Shown: positions 44,359 to 52,873, counted from the stretch's first letter. The stretch is 64,000 nt of DNA from Dorea sp. 5-2 (GCF_000403455.2 NZ_KE159715.1:298132-362131), one strand, 5' to 3'. Program-made: numbers and translations. Notes: a model not told the origin generated them from the sequence alone.

Positions 44359-44374
44359 TGTCAATGGAATGTCA
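44359..44374. promoter_or_regulatory. Second operator-like site upstream of the WYL regulator
   Basis: TGTCAATGGAATGTCA, two TGTCA half-sites in direct order 11 bp apart, 36 bases upstream of the WYL start. On the minus strand it reads ATGACATTCCATTGACA, sharing ATGACATT with the site at 43412-43426. Likely the autoregulatory site. Confidence 0.5.
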
Positions 44375-44498
44375 TGTTATAAAAATGAAGAAAGGGATTC
44401 CGTAGCCAGTTATGTACATTTCCACAATGCGCCCGTTCATCGTCATGGGAGAGCCGTTCATATAAAGCTGTGATTCTGTCTTTCTCTGTCTTCTTCAT
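44361..44498 (-). pseudogene. Serine recombinase N-terminal stub
   Basis: AAGGAGG (44508-44514) and ATG 44498 start a 45-codon frame. Its first 21 residues, MKKTEKDRITALYERLSHDD followed by E, match the N-terminus of Tn4451-type large serine recombinases, where ITALYERLSRDDE leads to the catalytic domain. After the RAHCG segment the frame is unrelated and runs to a stop inside the WYL promoter region. It shows that a recombinase gene on the minus strand was cut just after its start. The missing middle is not elsewhere in the window; the C-terminal remnant at 41068 is on the same strand. Confidence 0.75.
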
Positions 44499-44614
44499 GG
44501 TGTGTAACCTCCTTTCTTTGAGGGTGCGCGCTTCCCTATAACCTTATTATACTTATTCTGTTCTGACATCTTTTCTCAAATTCTTTTCGTAAATGAATTT
44601 GAGGTTTTGCACGA

Positions 44615-44833
44615 TTGTATATTATGATAAAATTATTGATATGTAGAGAGAGAGGAGTAAGGATTTATGCTGAATCCCATTGTCAATACGTTAAGAATTA
44701 CAAGATAGAAATGAGCAAATGCCGTTCTTGCGAGATTGAAAGAGGTAACGGAAACATTATGGGCAGATTTTCAGGTTATTTGGAATGGAACATATTAACT
44801 ACGTTTAATACTACGGAGGTACATTTTAAATGA
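44615..44833 (+). CDS. Small ORF upstream of the 44830 gene
   Basis: 72-residue frame, overlapping the next gene by four bases (ATGA). It contains a CxxC (MSKCRSCEIERGNG); translation could also start at the internal ATG 44713. A possible promoter is TTGAGG (44599-44604), 18 bp, TATGAT (44623-44628). No ribosome site of note was seen and the protein is not recognised, so it may be only a leader. Confidence 0.25.
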   Translation: MYIMIKLLICRERGVRIYAESHCQYVKNYKIEMSKCRSCEIERGNGNIMGRFSGYLEWNILTTFNTTEVHFK

Positions 44834-45519
44834 TAGATATTTCTTATAGAAATTATTCTTCAATAACGGATCGATCAAGATACCAAGCATCGAATGGAAA
44901 CAGGAAAAACAGTTCAGGTGATGTGTTCAAAACCAGAATATCTGGTAATGCGATTTATATTGAACAAATCTCTAGGGAATCAGCGTTGGATTGGGAAGAT
45001 TTGAAGAAAATACCAGGTAAATATGCTTTAAAAGATGGTAACTCAATTTCGGTTTATCATAGTACGGGCAATTGTGGGTATAAGTTTTTTCATGCCGCCG
45101 AGTCTACGGATGATTATCCCGTTTTGGTTGCAAAAGGTGTGGATTGGCAAGGAAAGTATTTTGAAGAAAAGATCAACGTGAAACAAATTGATCCTTATAA
45201 TACAAGTACCCTTGAATTACAAGCATTGGCACATTTCAAGCCAGGACATGAAATGATAGGAAATCCTTACGATTGTATGCAAGGGCAGGAAAAGGGACTT
45301 CGGGAAAGATTTAGTTTTGTTTCCGGGGCTCAGACATTGATCAACGCATGGAAGAGGATCGGTCATGCGGGGCAGGCTGCTCAATGGAGAGATGAGCTTA
45401 ATTTCCTGCTTAGTTATACGGAGAATACTGTTAGGGCAGGCAGTGCTGCAAAAGAGAGATTGGTTACGAGTATAGCAAAAAAATGTTCGGAAGATCTTTT
45501 TAAAAATAGGAATGGCTAG
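44830..45519 (+). CDS. Hypothetical protein
   Basis: 229-residue protein of unknown function. No signal peptide or membrane segment is evident. It begins with a Ser/Asn-rich, low-complexity stretch (SSITDRSRYQASNGNRKNSSG), then a globular region (YHSTGNCGYKFFHAAES, VLVAKGVDWQGKYFEEKINVKQIDPYNTSTLE) and a helical end (LINAWKRIGHAGQAAQWRDEL). CGGAGGTA lies about 10 bases upstream of the ATG. It sits at the right edge of the accessory region and converges on a truncated gene, overlapping it by four bases. Confidence 0.6.
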   Translation: MIDISYRNYSSITDRSRYQASNGNRKNSSGDVFKTRISGNAIYIEQISRESALDWEDLKKIPGKYALKDGNSISVYHSTGNCGYKFFHAAESTDDYPVLVAKGVDWQGKYFEEKINVKQIDPYNTSTLELQALAHFKPGHEMIGNPYDCMQGQEKGLRERFSFVSGAQTLINAWKRIGHAGQAAQWRDELNFLLSYTENTVRAGSAAKERLVTSIAKKCSEDLFKNRNG

Positions 45520-45779
45520 ATGCAGGAATAGGTGCTATTGTTGTCCCATCGCTGCATCCATAGGATTGTCTTCTTGCGGTTGCATAAAAACAATGTCTTT
45601 ACCATCTTCATATTCAATTTTTGATCGATCAATACACAGTCATTCATGGTGACTGCTTCATCCGTATCTACCCTCTCAAAAGGAATCTTAAGTTGCGCCA
45701 GCGCATTATAAGTTTCCTTTTGCAGCAGATTCTTATATTCCTGCGGTTCGCTTGTCGTAATCTCACTGATATAAAACAT
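45516..45779 (-). pseudogene. Truncated prolyl-tRNA editing (YbaK/ProXp-type) protein
   Basis: 87 codons. Residues 15-70 (YKNLLQKETYNALAQLKIPFERVDTDEAVTMNDCVLIDQKL, then KTLFLCNRKKT) match the start of the prolyl-tRNA-synthetase-associated editing domain family, normally about 160-170 residues with the catalytic lysine region following NRKKT. Here the sequence turns to unrelated ILWMQRWDNNST and stops. More than half of the domain is lost, so it should be inactive. The break marks the right boundary of rearranged DNA. Confidence 0.75.
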
Positions 45780-45902
45780 CTTTCCATCTCCAAATAATCA
45801 TCAAAATTTGCCATAAGCGTTGAGTCGTTAATAGTGTATCATAATTTTAGCTATTATCATAGAACTATTCAATATGTTTTCAAATATATAAATATTATCA
45901 AT

Positions 45903-45931
45903 TTCACATACACACGCAAAAATAGTATACT
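45903..45931 (+). promoter_or_regulatory. Sigma-A promoter of the desulfidase-ECF operon
   Basis: TTCACA (45903-45908), 17-bp spacer, TATACT (45926-45931), 25 bases upstream of the first gene. Confidence 0.65.
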
Positions 45932-45956
45932 TTAACAAAATAGGGAGGCGCTAGAC

Positions 45957-46493
45957 ATGAAATCACTTTTAGTATTATCTCACTGCATTTTGAATACTGC
46001 GTCAAAAGTAATGCAGGACGAAAGAGAACTTGCAGAAGAGTATCAGATCAGAGATCTGCTGTTGCAGTTAATTCTCCGGAAAAATATACAGATATTGCAG
46101 CTGCCGTGTCCGGAATTTGTTCTGTACGGTTCTCAGAGGTGGGGGCATGTAAAGAATCAGTTTCAGCATCCATATTTTGAGAAAGCGTCTAAGGAGATGT
46201 TAGAACCGATCCTCTTACAATTGGAGGAATATGATAGGCATCCGGAGAGTTTTTCTGTACTGGGGATTGTTTCTGTAGAAGGAAGTCCAAGCTGCGGTTA
46301 TCATCATACCTGTATCGGTGAATGGAAGGGGGAGATCGGCACAGATCCGGCGCATATTTCTCAAATACAGGGCTCTCTTAGGATGAGCAGTAAACCAGGT
46401 GTATTCATGGAACTTTTGAAAGAAGAGCTAGAGGCTCATAAGCTTTCTATCCCTATTTTGACAATGGAAGAAACCATTGAATTATTAAAATGA
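45957..46493 (+). CDS. TudS-related putative desulfidase (CD3072-like)
   Basis: 178-residue protein related to the DUF523/TudS family, whose characterised member uses a [4Fe-4S] cluster to remove sulfur from 2-thiouracil. The candidate cluster cysteines are in LLVLSHCILN (C10), LPCPEF and GSPSCGYHHTC. AGGGAGGCG precedes the ATG. The next four genes form a complete ECF transporter, an association also seen in Clostridioides difficile (CD3072/CD3073 naming). This suggests that the imported compound, perhaps a thio-substituted base or vitamin precursor, is desulfurised inside. The substrate is inferred only. Confidence 0.75.
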   Translation: MKSLLVLSHCILNTASKVMQDERELAEEYQIRDLLLQLILRKNIQILQLPCPEFVLYGSQRWGHVKNQFQHPYFEKASKEMLEPILLQLEEYDRHPESFSVLGIVSVEGSPSCGYHHTCIGEWKGEIGTDPAHISQIQGSLRMSSKPGVFMELLKEELEAHKLSIPILTMEETIELLK

Positions 46494-46518
46494 AAGTAGT
46501 TATAGGAAGGAAAGACAA

Positions 46519-47079
46519 ATGAAGAACAAAAAAGTTTATGTAACAGCATTTTGCGGAGTAGCAGTAGCAATGAATATTGTACTGGGGATCATTACTTCTG
46601 CGCTGGGGATCCCGTTATACCTTGATACATTAGGAACGGTCTTATCTGCCGCGATCCTTGGACCGGTTCCGGGTGTACTTGTAGGCGCACTGAGTAATAT
46701 TATCACCGGATTGATCTATAGTGTATCCGACATCCCGTTCTGTCTGGTAAATATGGCAGTCGGGCTCATAGTAGGCTTGGTGGCGAAGAAATTTAATTTC
46801 GGTATCATTCCTGCGGTTATCACAGGATTGGCGCTCAGTTTTATCTGTCCGGCGATCGGGACGCCTATTGGTATCTATGTATACGGCGGTTTGAACGGTT
46901 CGTTTTCGGACGTGTTGGTTATGTCTTTGGTGGAAGGCGGAAAGACCATTTTCCAGGCATCCTTCTTAAGAAATGTAGGATCGAACCTGATTGATAAAGT
47001 GGGAACCTGTATCATCGGCTGTCTTCTGATCAAGGCTATGCCGTTAAAGTTCCTTGCCAATTTCCAAGAGGAAGAATAA
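46519..47079 (+). CDS. ECF transporter substrate-binding S component (CD3073-like)
   Basis: 186-residue membrane protein with six hydrophobic segments and the S-component look (TAFCGVAVAMNIVLGIITSALGIPLYLDTLGTVLSAAILGPVPGVLVGALSNIITGLI). It would bind the substrate in the membrane and hand it to the EcfT/EcfA module encoded next. It lies 25 bases after the desulfidase gene with GGAAGGA upstream. The specificity is not deducible from the sequence. Confidence 0.85.
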   Translation: MKNKKVYVTAFCGVAVAMNIVLGIITSALGIPLYLDTLGTVLSAAILGPVPGVLVGALSNIITGLIYSVSDIPFCLVNMAVGLIVGLVAKKFNFGIIPAVITGLALSFICPAIGTPIGIYVYGGLNGSFSDVLVMSLVEGGKTIFQASFLRNVGSNLIDKVGTCIIGCLLIKAMPLKFLANFQEEE

Positions 47080-47088
47080 GCAGACGAT

Positions 47089-47958
47089 ATGATTAAGATA
47101 AAAGATTTGGTGCATCGTTACACCATATGGGAAAACGAAAATAAAAAGAGTAAAAAGACGGTGTTAGACGGAATATCATTTGATATTCCGTCTGGTCAGT
47201 TTGTGGCTATTTTGGGTGCAAACGGTTCCGGGAAGTCAACCCTTGCCAAGCACTTGAATGTTTTGCTGCTTCCCGACGAAGGAACAGTCTGGATTGACGG
47301 CAAAGACACAAAGGATAAGGAAAAGTTATGGAAGATCCGCACCGAGGTAGGGATGGTATTCCAGAATCCAGATAATCAGATCATCGGAACCAGCGTGGAG
47401 GAGGATGTGGCGTTTGGACCTGAGAACCGGAATCTGCCTTCCCAGGAGATTCGTGGCCGCGTGACAAAAAGCTTGGACGCCGTTGGTCTCCAAAGTAAGA
47501 GAAAGGTATCGCCCTCTCGGCTCTCTGGCGGACAAAAGCAGAGGGTAGCCATTGCCGGTGTATTGGCGTGTATGCCCAAATGCCTGGTTTTAGATGAACC
47601 GACTGCCATGTTGGATCCGAAATCAAGGGAAGAGGTAATGAAAGTAGTTCATGAGCTAAACCAGGAACGGGGGTTTACCGTGGTTCTGATCACGCATCAT
47701 ATGGATGAGGCGGTCGGAGCGGACCAGATCTATCTGATGAAAGAAGGACATGTTGTAAAATGCGGCTCTCCGAAAGAAATATTCTGTGAGACGGAGTTGT
47801 TAAGGGAATTAAAATTAGATGTGCCGCAGGTCACGGAATTGGCGTACAGATTGGCAGAAAAAGGGATCCCGTTTAAACTTCCGGTATTAAAGGAAGAAGA
47901 TTTTGTAGAACAGATGAAAGCAGTCTGTCAGTCAGAGGATATTGAAAGAGGAAGATAG
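47089..47958 (+). CDS. ecfA1: Energy-coupling factor transporter ATPase 1
   Basis: 289-residue ABC ATPase. Walker A GANGSGKST, Q-loop VFQNPDNQIIG, signature LSGGQKQR, Walker B CLVLDEPTAML and the His switch ITHHMDE are complete. The N-terminus has an insert (WENENKKSKKTV). It starts 9 bases after the S component and ends 2 bases before the second ATPase gene. Confidence 0.93.
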   Translation: MIKIKDLVHRYTIWENENKKSKKTVLDGISFDIPSGQFVAILGANGSGKSTLAKHLNVLLLPDEGTVWIDGKDTKDKEKLWKIRTEVGMVFQNPDNQIIGTSVEEDVAFGPENRNLPSQEIRGRVTKSLDAVGLQSKRKVSPSRLSGGQKQRVAIAGVLACMPKCLVLDEPTAMLDPKSREEVMKVVHELNQERGFTVVLITHHMDEAVGADQIYLMKEGHVVKCGSPKEIFCETELLRELKLDVPQVTELAYRLAEKGIPFKLPVLKEEDFVEQMKAVCQSEDIERGR

Positions 47959-47959
47959 T

Positions 47960-48817
47960 ATGTTAAAAGGGGAACAGATTCATTTTACGTATGGCGCGGG
48001 GACGGCAAATGAGAAGCATGTGCTGAGGAATATCTCTTTTCAGATCAAAGAGGGAGACTTTATCGGATTGATCGGCGCCTCCGGCTCTGGAAAGACTACG
48101 CTTGTCAAACACATGAACGGACTTTTGCGTGCCACAGAGGGCGGACTATATTTCCGCAAAGAGAATGTATATGGCAGGAAATATCCTTTATCTAAATTGA
48201 GAAAGGAAGTTGGGTTAGTATTTCAATACCCGGAACAGCAGCTGTTTGAAAAAACAGTTTTGAAGGATGTGATGTACGGTCCCTGCAACTTGGGGATGAC
48301 GCGGGAGGAAGCAGAGGCATCAGCAAAAGAAAGTCTTTGCCAGGTAGGAATAGACGGTTCTTATTACCATGTAAGTCCGTTAGAGTTATCGGGCGGGCAG
48401 AAGAGGAGCGTTGCCATTGCAGGAGTATTGGCAATGAATCCGTCAATTCTGATTTTAGACGAGCCTGCCGCGGGACTGGACCCGTATACAAAGAGACAGG
48501 TATTTGATTTGATACTGAATATCCAGAAGAGACGTAATCTGGCAGTTGTGCTTGTGTCACACCACATGGAGGATGTGGCGGCGTATACCAACAAGGTATG
48601 GGTTATGCACAAAGGAGAGCTGGTCTTACAGGGGAATCCCATGGAGGTCTTTTCTCAGACAAAGCGTTTGAAAGAACTGAATATCGGAGTCCCGCAGATT
48701 ACCAGTGTGACGGAAAAGCTCATTGAGCAGGGGATTCATCTGGAGCGGGCTGCGATCTCTGTAGACGACGCAGAAAAAATGATTTTGCAAATGTGGAAGA
48801 GGAGGATAGCGAGATGA
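47960..48817 (+). CDS. ecfA2: Energy-coupling factor transporter ATPase 2
   Basis: 285-residue second ATPase. Walker A GASGSGKTT, Q-loop VFQYPEQQLFE, signature LSGGQKRSVAIAG, Walker B ILILDEPAAGLDP. ATG 47960 is right after the ecfA1 stop with AGAGGAAGA as ribosome site; a frame start at 47942 lies inside ecfA1. Its stop overlaps the ecfT start (ATGA). Confidence 0.93.
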   Translation: MLKGEQIHFTYGAGTANEKHVLRNISFQIKEGDFIGLIGASGSGKTTLVKHMNGLLRATEGGLYFRKENVYGRKYPLSKLRKEVGLVFQYPEQQLFEKTVLKDVMYGPCNLGMTREEAEASAKESLCQVGIDGSYYHVSPLELSGGQKRSVAIAGVLAMNPSILILDEPAAGLDPYTKRQVFDLILNIQKRRNLAVVLVSHHMEDVAAYTNKVWVMHKGELVLQGNPMEVFSQTKRLKELNIGVPQITSVTEKLIEQGIHLERAAISVDDAEKMILQMWKRRIAR

Positions 48818-49626
48818 TTCGGGATATTACGATCGGGCAATATTATGCCAGTGAGTCTGTCGTCCACAGGCTGGATCCAAGGACAAAGCTTTTCGGTGTA
48901 TTGGTTTATATTGTCATACTGTTTTGCATTAGAAATCCTTGGTGGTATCTGGCGTGTTTTTTGTTGCTGCTTGGAGCGTACCGGTGTGCGAAGGTTCCCT
49001 TCTCTTATGTTCTTAGAGGAATAAGAGGTATCTCTATTCTTCTGATTTTTACTTTTGTGTTCCGAATGCTGTGTACGCCCGGGGAGGAAATCTGGAAATT
49101 TTATTTCTTGTCAGTGACTTGGGAAGGTATCCAAAAAGCAATCAGGATGACAGCCAGAATTGCGTTGATGATCGTGGGAGCCTCCCTTCTGTCTTACACG
49201 ACGACGCCCAAGTCAATGGCAGACGGGCTGGAAAAGTCGCTTTTATTTTTGGAAAAAGTGCATGTACCTATTCATGATATGTCTGTGATCGTTATGATCG
49301 CGTTTCGTTTCATACCGATCATCATAGAAGAACTGAACACGTTGATGGACGCTCAGGCGGCGAGAGGGGCGAGATTTGAGGAGGGTAATGTTTTTCAAAA
49401 ATGCCGCGGAGTGACGACACTGCTTCTTCCGTTATTTTTATCTACGGTGCGCAGAGCTTCCGACCTGGCGATGGCAATGGAGGCGAGAGGCTATACGGGA
49501 GAGCGAGAGACAAGCAAGATGAATCCATTGGTTTACTCGCGCTGTGATAGAGCGGCATATCTTTGTATCATTCTCGTGCCAGTATTCTATGTTGTTGTGG
49601 AATTCGTTCCAAAGTGGATCCGCTGA
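48814..49626 (+). CDS. ecfT: Energy-coupling factor transporter transmembrane protein EcfT
   Basis: 270-residue T component that couples the two ATPases to the S component. It starts MIRDITIGQYYASESVVHRLDPRTKL, the family hallmark, and carries the two Ala-Arg-Gly coupling motifs AARGAR and EARGYTG near residues 180-230. Five to six membrane helices are visible. ATG 48814 overlaps the ecfA2 stop, with GAGGAGG upstream. It completes a dedicated (group I) ECF transporter. Confidence 0.92.
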   Translation: MIRDITIGQYYASESVVHRLDPRTKLFGVLVYIVILFCIRNPWWYLACFLLLLGAYRCAKVPFSYVLRGIRGISILLIFTFVFRMLCTPGEEIWKFYFLSVTWEGIQKAIRMTARIALMIVGASLLSYTTTPKSMADGLEKSLLFLEKVHVPIHDMSVIVMIAFRFIPIIIEELNTLMDAQAARGARFEEGNVFQKCRGVTTLLLPLFLSTVRRASDLAMAMEARGYTGERETSKMNPLVYSRCDRAAYLCIILVPVFYVVVEFVPKWIR

Positions 49627-49700
49627 GTAAAAATGGTTTGCCGCACGAGTTGTATTGTGATATATTGTCGGTAAATAATTTCGTGAAGGAGGCAGTATAC

Positions 49701-50078
49701 ATGAAGCTTAAAAATGTATTGATCGTAGCAGAGGACATCGAGCGGTCGAAAAAGTTTTATAAGGATCTGTTTGGATTGGACGTCATTCTGGATAATGACG
49801 GGAATGTCATTTTGACGGAAGGGCTGGTGCTTCAGGACAAGGCGATCTGGAAATCTTTTATAGATAAGGACATTATCCCTGAAAACAATGCATGCGAGTT
49901 ATACTTTGAAGAAAAGGATCTGGAAGGGTTCGTAAAGAAGCTGGAGGCATATGAAACGCCCATCGTCTATGTGAACCGGCTTATGCAGCATTCCTGGGGG
50001 CAGAAAGTGGTAAGATTCTATGACCCGGACGGGAATCTGATCGAAGTCGGGACGCCAATAACAGGTATAAATTTTTGA
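49701..50078 (+). CDS. VOC (glyoxalase/bleomycin-resistance fold) family protein
   Basis: 125-residue protein with the paired beta-alpha-beta-beta-beta motif of the VOC superfamily (KLKNVLIVAEDIERSKKFYKDLFGL at the start, VRFYDPDGNLIEVG at the end). AAGGAGG at 49686-49692 fixes ATG 49701; the frame is open back to 49563, but that part overlaps ecfT. It may be part of the ECF operon. Specificity (enzyme or binding protein) cannot be told. Confidence 0.85.
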   Translation: MKLKNVLIVAEDIERSKKFYKDLFGLDVILDNDGNVILTEGLVLQDKAIWKSFIDKDIIPENNACELYFEEKDLEGFVKKLEAYETPIVYVNRLMQHSWGQKVVRFYDPDGNLIEVGTPITGINF

Positions 50079-50179
50079 TTATATTTTCATTTCCTTATTT
50101 GCATATAATACTCATATATTTTGAGATTCTTTCACATCATATAAGCTATAGGTTATAACATTCATAAAACTATAAGTAT

Positions 50180-50208
50180 TTGATTTTTACAGGTGTGATT
50201 TTTATAAT
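50180..50208 (+). promoter_or_regulatory. Sigma-A promoter of aspA
   Basis: TTGATT (50180-50185), 17-bp spacer, perfect TATAAT (50203-50208), 30 bases upstream of the aspA start. Confidence 0.7.
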
Positions 50209-50238
50209 GAATATAGATTATATGATTGAGAAAGGAAA

Positions 50239-51699
50239 ATGAAAATGAATAAGGAAAATACAGAAAAGATCAATATAGAGAAGAAGGATTTTCGGACAGA
50301 AGAGGATTCCATAGGAGTCAAGGCGGTACCGGAAGGGGTTTACTATGGAGTACAGTCCCTGCGGGCGGCTGAGAATTTCCGTATTACCGGGCTGAATATG
50401 CACCCGGAGATCATCAATAGCCTGGCGTATATCAAGAAGGCATGTGCCGTTACCAATTGTGAAGTCGGTATATTGGACCGTAAGATTGCCGCTGCTATTT
50501 CCCAGGCATGTGACGAGATCTTAGAAGGCAAGATGCATAAGGATTTTATTGTCGATCCGATCCAGGGCGGCGCCGGGACTTCGATCAATATGAATGCGAA
50601 TGAAGTGATCGCAAACCGTGCGATTGAGATATTAGGCGGGAAAAAGGGCGATTACTCTATCGTCAATCCCAACGATCATGTAAATTGCGGACAATCGACG
50701 AATGACGTGATCCCTACCGCAGGGAAGATGACGTCTCTTCGTCTGCTGAAGAACCTGAAAGAAGAATTGCTTCGCCTGCACAAAGCGTTGGTGGCAAAAG
50801 CAGAAGAATTTGACCATGTGATCAAGATGGGGCGTACGCAGATGCAGGATGCCGTGCCGATTCGTCTCGGGCAGGAATTCCGCGCATATTCCGTTGCGAT
50901 CATGCGTGATATCCGCCGTATGGACAAGGCTATGGAGGAAATGTGTACCCTGAATATGGGCGGTACTGCCGTAGGGACAGGGATCAATGCGGACGCCGCT
51001 TACTTGAGACGGATCGTTCCGAACCTGGCGGAGTTATCCGGAATGGAATTGGTGCAGGCGTTTGATCTGATCGACGCTACACAGAACCTGGATTCCTTCG
51101 TGGCGGTATCGGGAGCCATCAAGGCATGTGCGGTTACGCTGTCAAAGATTGCCAACGACCTTCGGCTGATGTCCTCGGGACCAAGAGCCGGTTTTGCGGA
51201 GATCAATCTGCCGGCGCGTCAGAATGGTTCGTCCATCATGCCGGGAAAGGTGAATCCGGTGATCCCTGAAGTTGTGAATCAAGTCGCGTTCAATATCATC
51301 GGGAATGATGTGACTATTACTATGGCGGCGGAAGCCGGACAGCTTGAACTGAATGCGTTTGAGCCGATCATTTTCTACTGTATGTTCCAGTCCATAGATA
51401 CGCTGGCATATGCAGTGCAGACTTTTGTCGATAACTGTATTACGGGGATAACCGCCAATGAAAGCCGGTGCCGTTATCTGGTAGAAAACAGCGTAGGGAT
51501 CATTACGGCGATCTGCCCGCATGTAGGCTATCAGAAAGCGGCGGAGATCGCGAAGGAGGCGATGAAGACGGGAGAATCCATCCGCTCTCTGATCCTGAAA
51601 GAGGGATTACTGGATGAAACGGAGTTGGATGAGATCCTGGAGCCGACACATATGACGGAACCAGGGATCTCTGCGAAAAAGCTTTTAAGGAGAAAATGA
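50239..51699 (+). CDS. aspA: Aspartate ammonia-lyase
   Basis: 486-residue enzyme of the fumarase/aspartase superfamily converting aspartate to fumarate and ammonia. Signatures: YYGVQSLRAAENF near the start, GGAGTSINMNANEVIANRA, NDHVNCGQSTND, and the catalytic-loop signature GSSIMPGKVNP near residue 330. The N-terminus has an extra 25 charged residues before the conserved core. AAAGGA precedes ATG 50239 (ATG 50245 is an alternative). It is transcribed alone and converges with a LysR regulator gene, which may or may not control it. Confidence 0.93.
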   Translation: MKMNKENTEKINIEKKDFRTEEDSIGVKAVPEGVYYGVQSLRAAENFRITGLNMHPEIINSLAYIKKACAVTNCEVGILDRKIAAAISQACDEILEGKMHKDFIVDPIQGGAGTSINMNANEVIANRAIEILGGKKGDYSIVNPNDHVNCGQSTNDVIPTAGKMTSLRLLKNLKEELLRLHKALVAKAEEFDHVIKMGRTQMQDAVPIRLGQEFRAYSVAIMRDIRRMDKAMEEMCTLNMGGTAVGTGINADAAYLRRIVPNLAELSGMELVQAFDLIDATQNLDSFVAVSGAIKACAVTLSKIANDLRLMSSGPRAGFAEINLPARQNGSSIMPGKVNPVIPEVVNQVAFNIIGNDVTITMAAEAGQLELNAFEPIIFYCMFQSIDTLAYAVQTFVDNCITGITANESRCRYLVENSVGIITAICPHVGYQKAAEIAKEAMKTGESIRSLILKEGLLDETELDEILEPTHMTEPGISAKKLLRRK

Positions 51700-51712
51700 T
51701 CTTGTGGAACTT

Positions 51713-51776
51713 AAGCATATTCCATAGAAGAACATGTGCCGGAAAGCGCAGGCTTCTGATGGAATATGCTTATTTT
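51713..51776. terminator. Long-loop terminator after aspA
   Basis: Perfect 13-bp arms AAGCATATTCCAT (51713-51725) and ATGGAATATGCTT (51759-51771), a 33-base loop, then ATTTTG. Placed between converging aspA and the LysR gene. Confidence 0.65.
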
Positions 51777-51823
51777 GTGGTAGGAACCTAAAAATCAGTA
51801 TTAACCGACAGCCTCACGCACAG

Positions 51824-52762
51824 TTACTCTGGCGCCGCGATCCGTATAAACTCCTGCATAGTCCTGGTCAGGTAAGCGTTCCTTTTATAATACAGGTACA
51901 CATCTCTTTGCGCCTCAGGCGCATCCAGCTTATAATAGACCACAGCCGAATCTGTATGCATATGTTTGATCAAGGTGTCATTTACGATAGAAATCCCCAT
52001 ACCGTACTGAGTAAGATGGTAGGTGGTCATGACCTGATCCAGTTTTAAGATATAATTTGGCTGAATATTCTCCCGCAGGCAGATCGCGTCGATCCGTTCT
52101 CTTGTATCGTTATGGGCGCGCAGTACGACAAATGGATCATCCTTAAATTTTCTAAGAGGCACGCCCGGGAACCTGGGGTTCCGATGGACATCATTCTCCA
52201 CGTCAGAGGCTGTCAGCCGGTAATTTAAGGCCCTGCGGTTACTGTCAAAGGCGGCGGGAACCGCAAGAAGAAGCTGTTCGTGGAAGCATTTCTTCCTGTG
52301 ATATATCTGAGGATTCAGATTATAATTGTCAATGACAATATCCAGGTCCCCGTTGAACAGTTTCTGTTCCAGCTCAATGGTGGATCCCTCGTAAAAGTCG
52401 AGATTTACATGGGGATATTCTTGCCGGAACTGTTCGATAAACGGAGGAAAGATAAAAGAGGCGAAAAAATATGTACCGCCCAGAGACAGGTGTCCTGCCT
52501 TCAGTTCATGGAGATTCCCCACGAGATAAGCGAATTCATCCTCCAGATCTAGGATCTTCTCTGTAGTACGTATATATTCCCTGCCGCATTCTGTCAGTTG
52601 GATCGGGCTGACACTCCGGTCAAAAAGCGGAGCGCCTATTTTCTTTTCGATTTTCTTGATCGCCGCGCTGAGCGCAGGCTGAGAGATATAAAGATTCTGC
52701 GCTGCTTTTGAAAAGCTCTGCTCCTTATATACTTCCATCACATAATTCATTCCATGAAACAT
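51824..52762 (-). CDS. LysR-family transcriptional regulator
   Basis: 312 residues. The N-terminal winged helix (MNYVMEVYKEQSFSKAAQNLYISQPALSAAIKKIEKKIGAPLFDRS) is classical LysR, followed by a periplasmic-binding-like effector domain (HLSLGGTYFFASFIFPPFIEQF, LFNGDLDIVIDNYNL). The gene upstream on the other strand is the GH25 lysozyme, 285 bases away, and aspA converges with it. Two direct 15-mers at 52814 and 52859 in the intergenic region could be binding sites. Confidence 0.92.
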   Translation of the reverse strand: MFHGMNYVMEVYKEQSFSKAAQNLYISQPALSAAIKKIEKKIGAPLFDRSVSPIQLTECGREYIRTTEKILDLEDEFAYLVGNLHELKAGHLSLGGTYFFASFIFPPFIEQFRQEYPHVNLDFYEGSTIELEQKLFNGDLDIVIDNYNLNPQIYHRKKCFHEQLLLAVPAAFDSNRRALNYRLTASDVENDVHRNPRFPGVPLRKFKDDPFVVLRAHNDTRERIDAICLRENIQPNYILKLDQVMTTYHLTQYGMGISIVNDTLIKHMHTDSAVVYYKLDAPEAQRDVYLYYKRNAYLTRTMQEFIRIAAPE

Positions 52763-52813
52763 GTTCTCACTATCCTGATTCTAAATTTTATATTTTTCTT
52801 TTGTGTTCTGTCA

Positions 52814-52873
52814 TTTTTGATCCGCCAGATTGTTGTCCATGATTTTATATTCTAACATTTTTTGACCCGCCAG
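52814..52873. repeat. Pair of 15-bp direct repeats in the lysR-lysozyme gap
   Basis: TTTTTGATCCGCCAG (52814-52828) and TTTTTGACCCGCCAG (52859-52873), 14 of 15 identical, 45 bp apart start to start. The rest of the 285-bp gap is AT-rich and shows no strong promoter pair. Confidence 0.5.
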
